Assembly: GCA_002726205.1 (NCBI GenBank)
Contig: PBSL01000056.1
Span: 27,010-91,009 of the forward strand
Length of the DNA stretch: 64,000 nucleotides
Source of the DNA: Planctomycetaceae bacterium
GTDB taxonomy: Bacteria > Planctomycetota > Planctomycetia > Planctomycetales > Planctomycetaceae
Reading direction: 5' to 3'
Part shown: positions 63,740 through 64,000 of the stretch, one piece after another
Layout of the letters: every line of letters starts with the position of its first letter
Position numbering within the stretch: position 1 is the first letter of the stretch
Program-made: the position numbers and the translations under genes
The notes under the pieces: model-generated
Databases searched by the model: none
What the model was told of the DNA's origin: nothing
What the model saw: the letters and a program-made list of their open reading frames with translations, nothing else

Positions 63740-64000
63740 CTAGCTCCTCGATTCGCGCTGCTCATTACGCCACTGTTTCCTCAAGCGACGCCGTTCACGC
63801 TTGCTCAGCCCCTTCAGCGCCTGCGGATCGGGAAACCCACCGCCCTGCTCGGATTCGTCAAACCGGTACTCGTGCTCGTCCTGCGCGTCATCCCCGTAGC
63901 TGGAATACGCATCTTCTTCTTCCTGTTCCTGTTCCTGTTCCTGTTCCTCTTCAGCGTATTCCTCGGCGTACACCGTCTCTTCCTCTTCCTCTTCCTCTTC
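63740..64000 (-). CDS. acidic low-complexity protein, C-terminal part only
   Basis: The minus-strand frame is open to the window edge, so the N-terminus is missing; 86 residues are visible. It starts with a run of eight Glu, then TVYAEEYAEEEQEQEQEQEEEDAY, a mixed polar segment (DEHEYRFDESEQGGGFPD) and a strongly basic end (LSKRERRRLRKQWRNEQRES). The codon pattern (alternating GAA/GAG and CAG) is a hexanucleotide repeat. The basic tail resembles nucleic-acid- or ribosome-binding tails, but I cannot name a family. A stop codon 15 nt beyond hslU ends it convergently. Confidence 0.55.
   Translation of the reverse strand, partial: EEEEEEEETVYAEEYAEEEQEQEQEQEEEDAYSSYGDDAQDEHEYRFDESEQGGGFPDPQALKGLSKRERRRLRKQWRNEQRESRS
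63920..64000 (-). repeat. hexanucleotide low-complexity repeat coding for Glu/Gln
   Basis: Four tandem TTCCTG units and a TTCCTC unit lie at 63920-63949, and a further TTCCTC run spans 63979 to the window edge. On the coding (minus) strand they give EQ and EE dipeptide repeats. Such tracts can change length by slippage in whole hexamers without breaking the frame. Confidence 0.7.

Overview
This 64 kb, high-GC window is a chromosomal segment of a bacterium that is almost certainly a planctomycete (Planctomycetota, probably class Planctomycetia). The basis is the set of phylum-typical families: a DUF1549/DUF1553 protein paired with a DUF1501 protein, a second DUF1501 protein, a DUF1573 protein, a type I sulfatase, an NHL-repeat thioredoxin and a sigma-54 two-component pair behind pnp. 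These sit among ordinary housekeeping genes. I found no phage, IS element, CRISPR array, tRNA or rRNA. No gene-free stretch reaches 300 bp.

Bases 1-11674 form one respiratory operon. It holds a multi-haem cytochrome c running off the left edge, a cupredoxin lipoprotein, a dihaem cytochrome c lipoprotein, cytochrome oxidase subunits II, I, III and IV, haem A and haem O synthases, a DUF420 assembly factor and a small CPMC membrane protein. The oxidase is of the A2 type (Tyr-Ser motif). A DUF983 gene faces this operon, followed by a secreted sulfatase.

Bases 13.7-23.9 kb hold priA, nadD, a double-domain NfeD/ClpP-like membrane protease, rpsO, pnp and a histidine kinase/NtrC-type regulator pair. 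The kinase has no normal start codon. Bases 24-27.2 kb encode the DUF1549 (with EF-hand-like segments) and DUF1501 pair. Bases 27.2-37.5 kb are mixed metabolism and regulation: an SDR, nnrE-rsmE, an alpha/beta hydrolase with a COG0523 GTPase, a DegT-type aminotransferase, a thioredoxin-like protein, an M20 peptidase, a KDG-kinase-like sugar kinase and a degenerate sigma-54-type activator.

Bases 37.5-44.1 kb carry a ThDP enzyme, three exported proteins (Tat-exported unknown, esterase, SMP-30 lactonase) and a COG2509 flavoprotein. A minus-strand operon at 44.1-48.8 kb encodes a 2-hydroxyacid dehydrogenase, an M20D amidohydrolase, a GCS2 ligase and a short UvrC. Then come DUF1501, DUF1573 and the NHL-thioredoxin genes. 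Bases 54.1-57.2 kb are the conserved rpsB-tsf-pyrH-frr operon. It converges on a tightly overlapped J-protein/small membrane protein/rnpA/yidD operon. An ABC exporter, a redox protein gene and hslVU complete the window, with an acidic low-complexity protein cut by the right edge.

The most notable find is at 61090-61653 (minus). A lipoprotein-like thioredoxin-fold protein is interrupted by one in-frame TGA exactly at the first position of its CxxC motif (U-G-G-C). About 24 nt after the TGA there is a perfect 6-bp hairpin with a GGUC loop, as in bacterial SECIS elements. It reads as an unannotated selenoprotein that a standard gene caller would split into two short ORFs.
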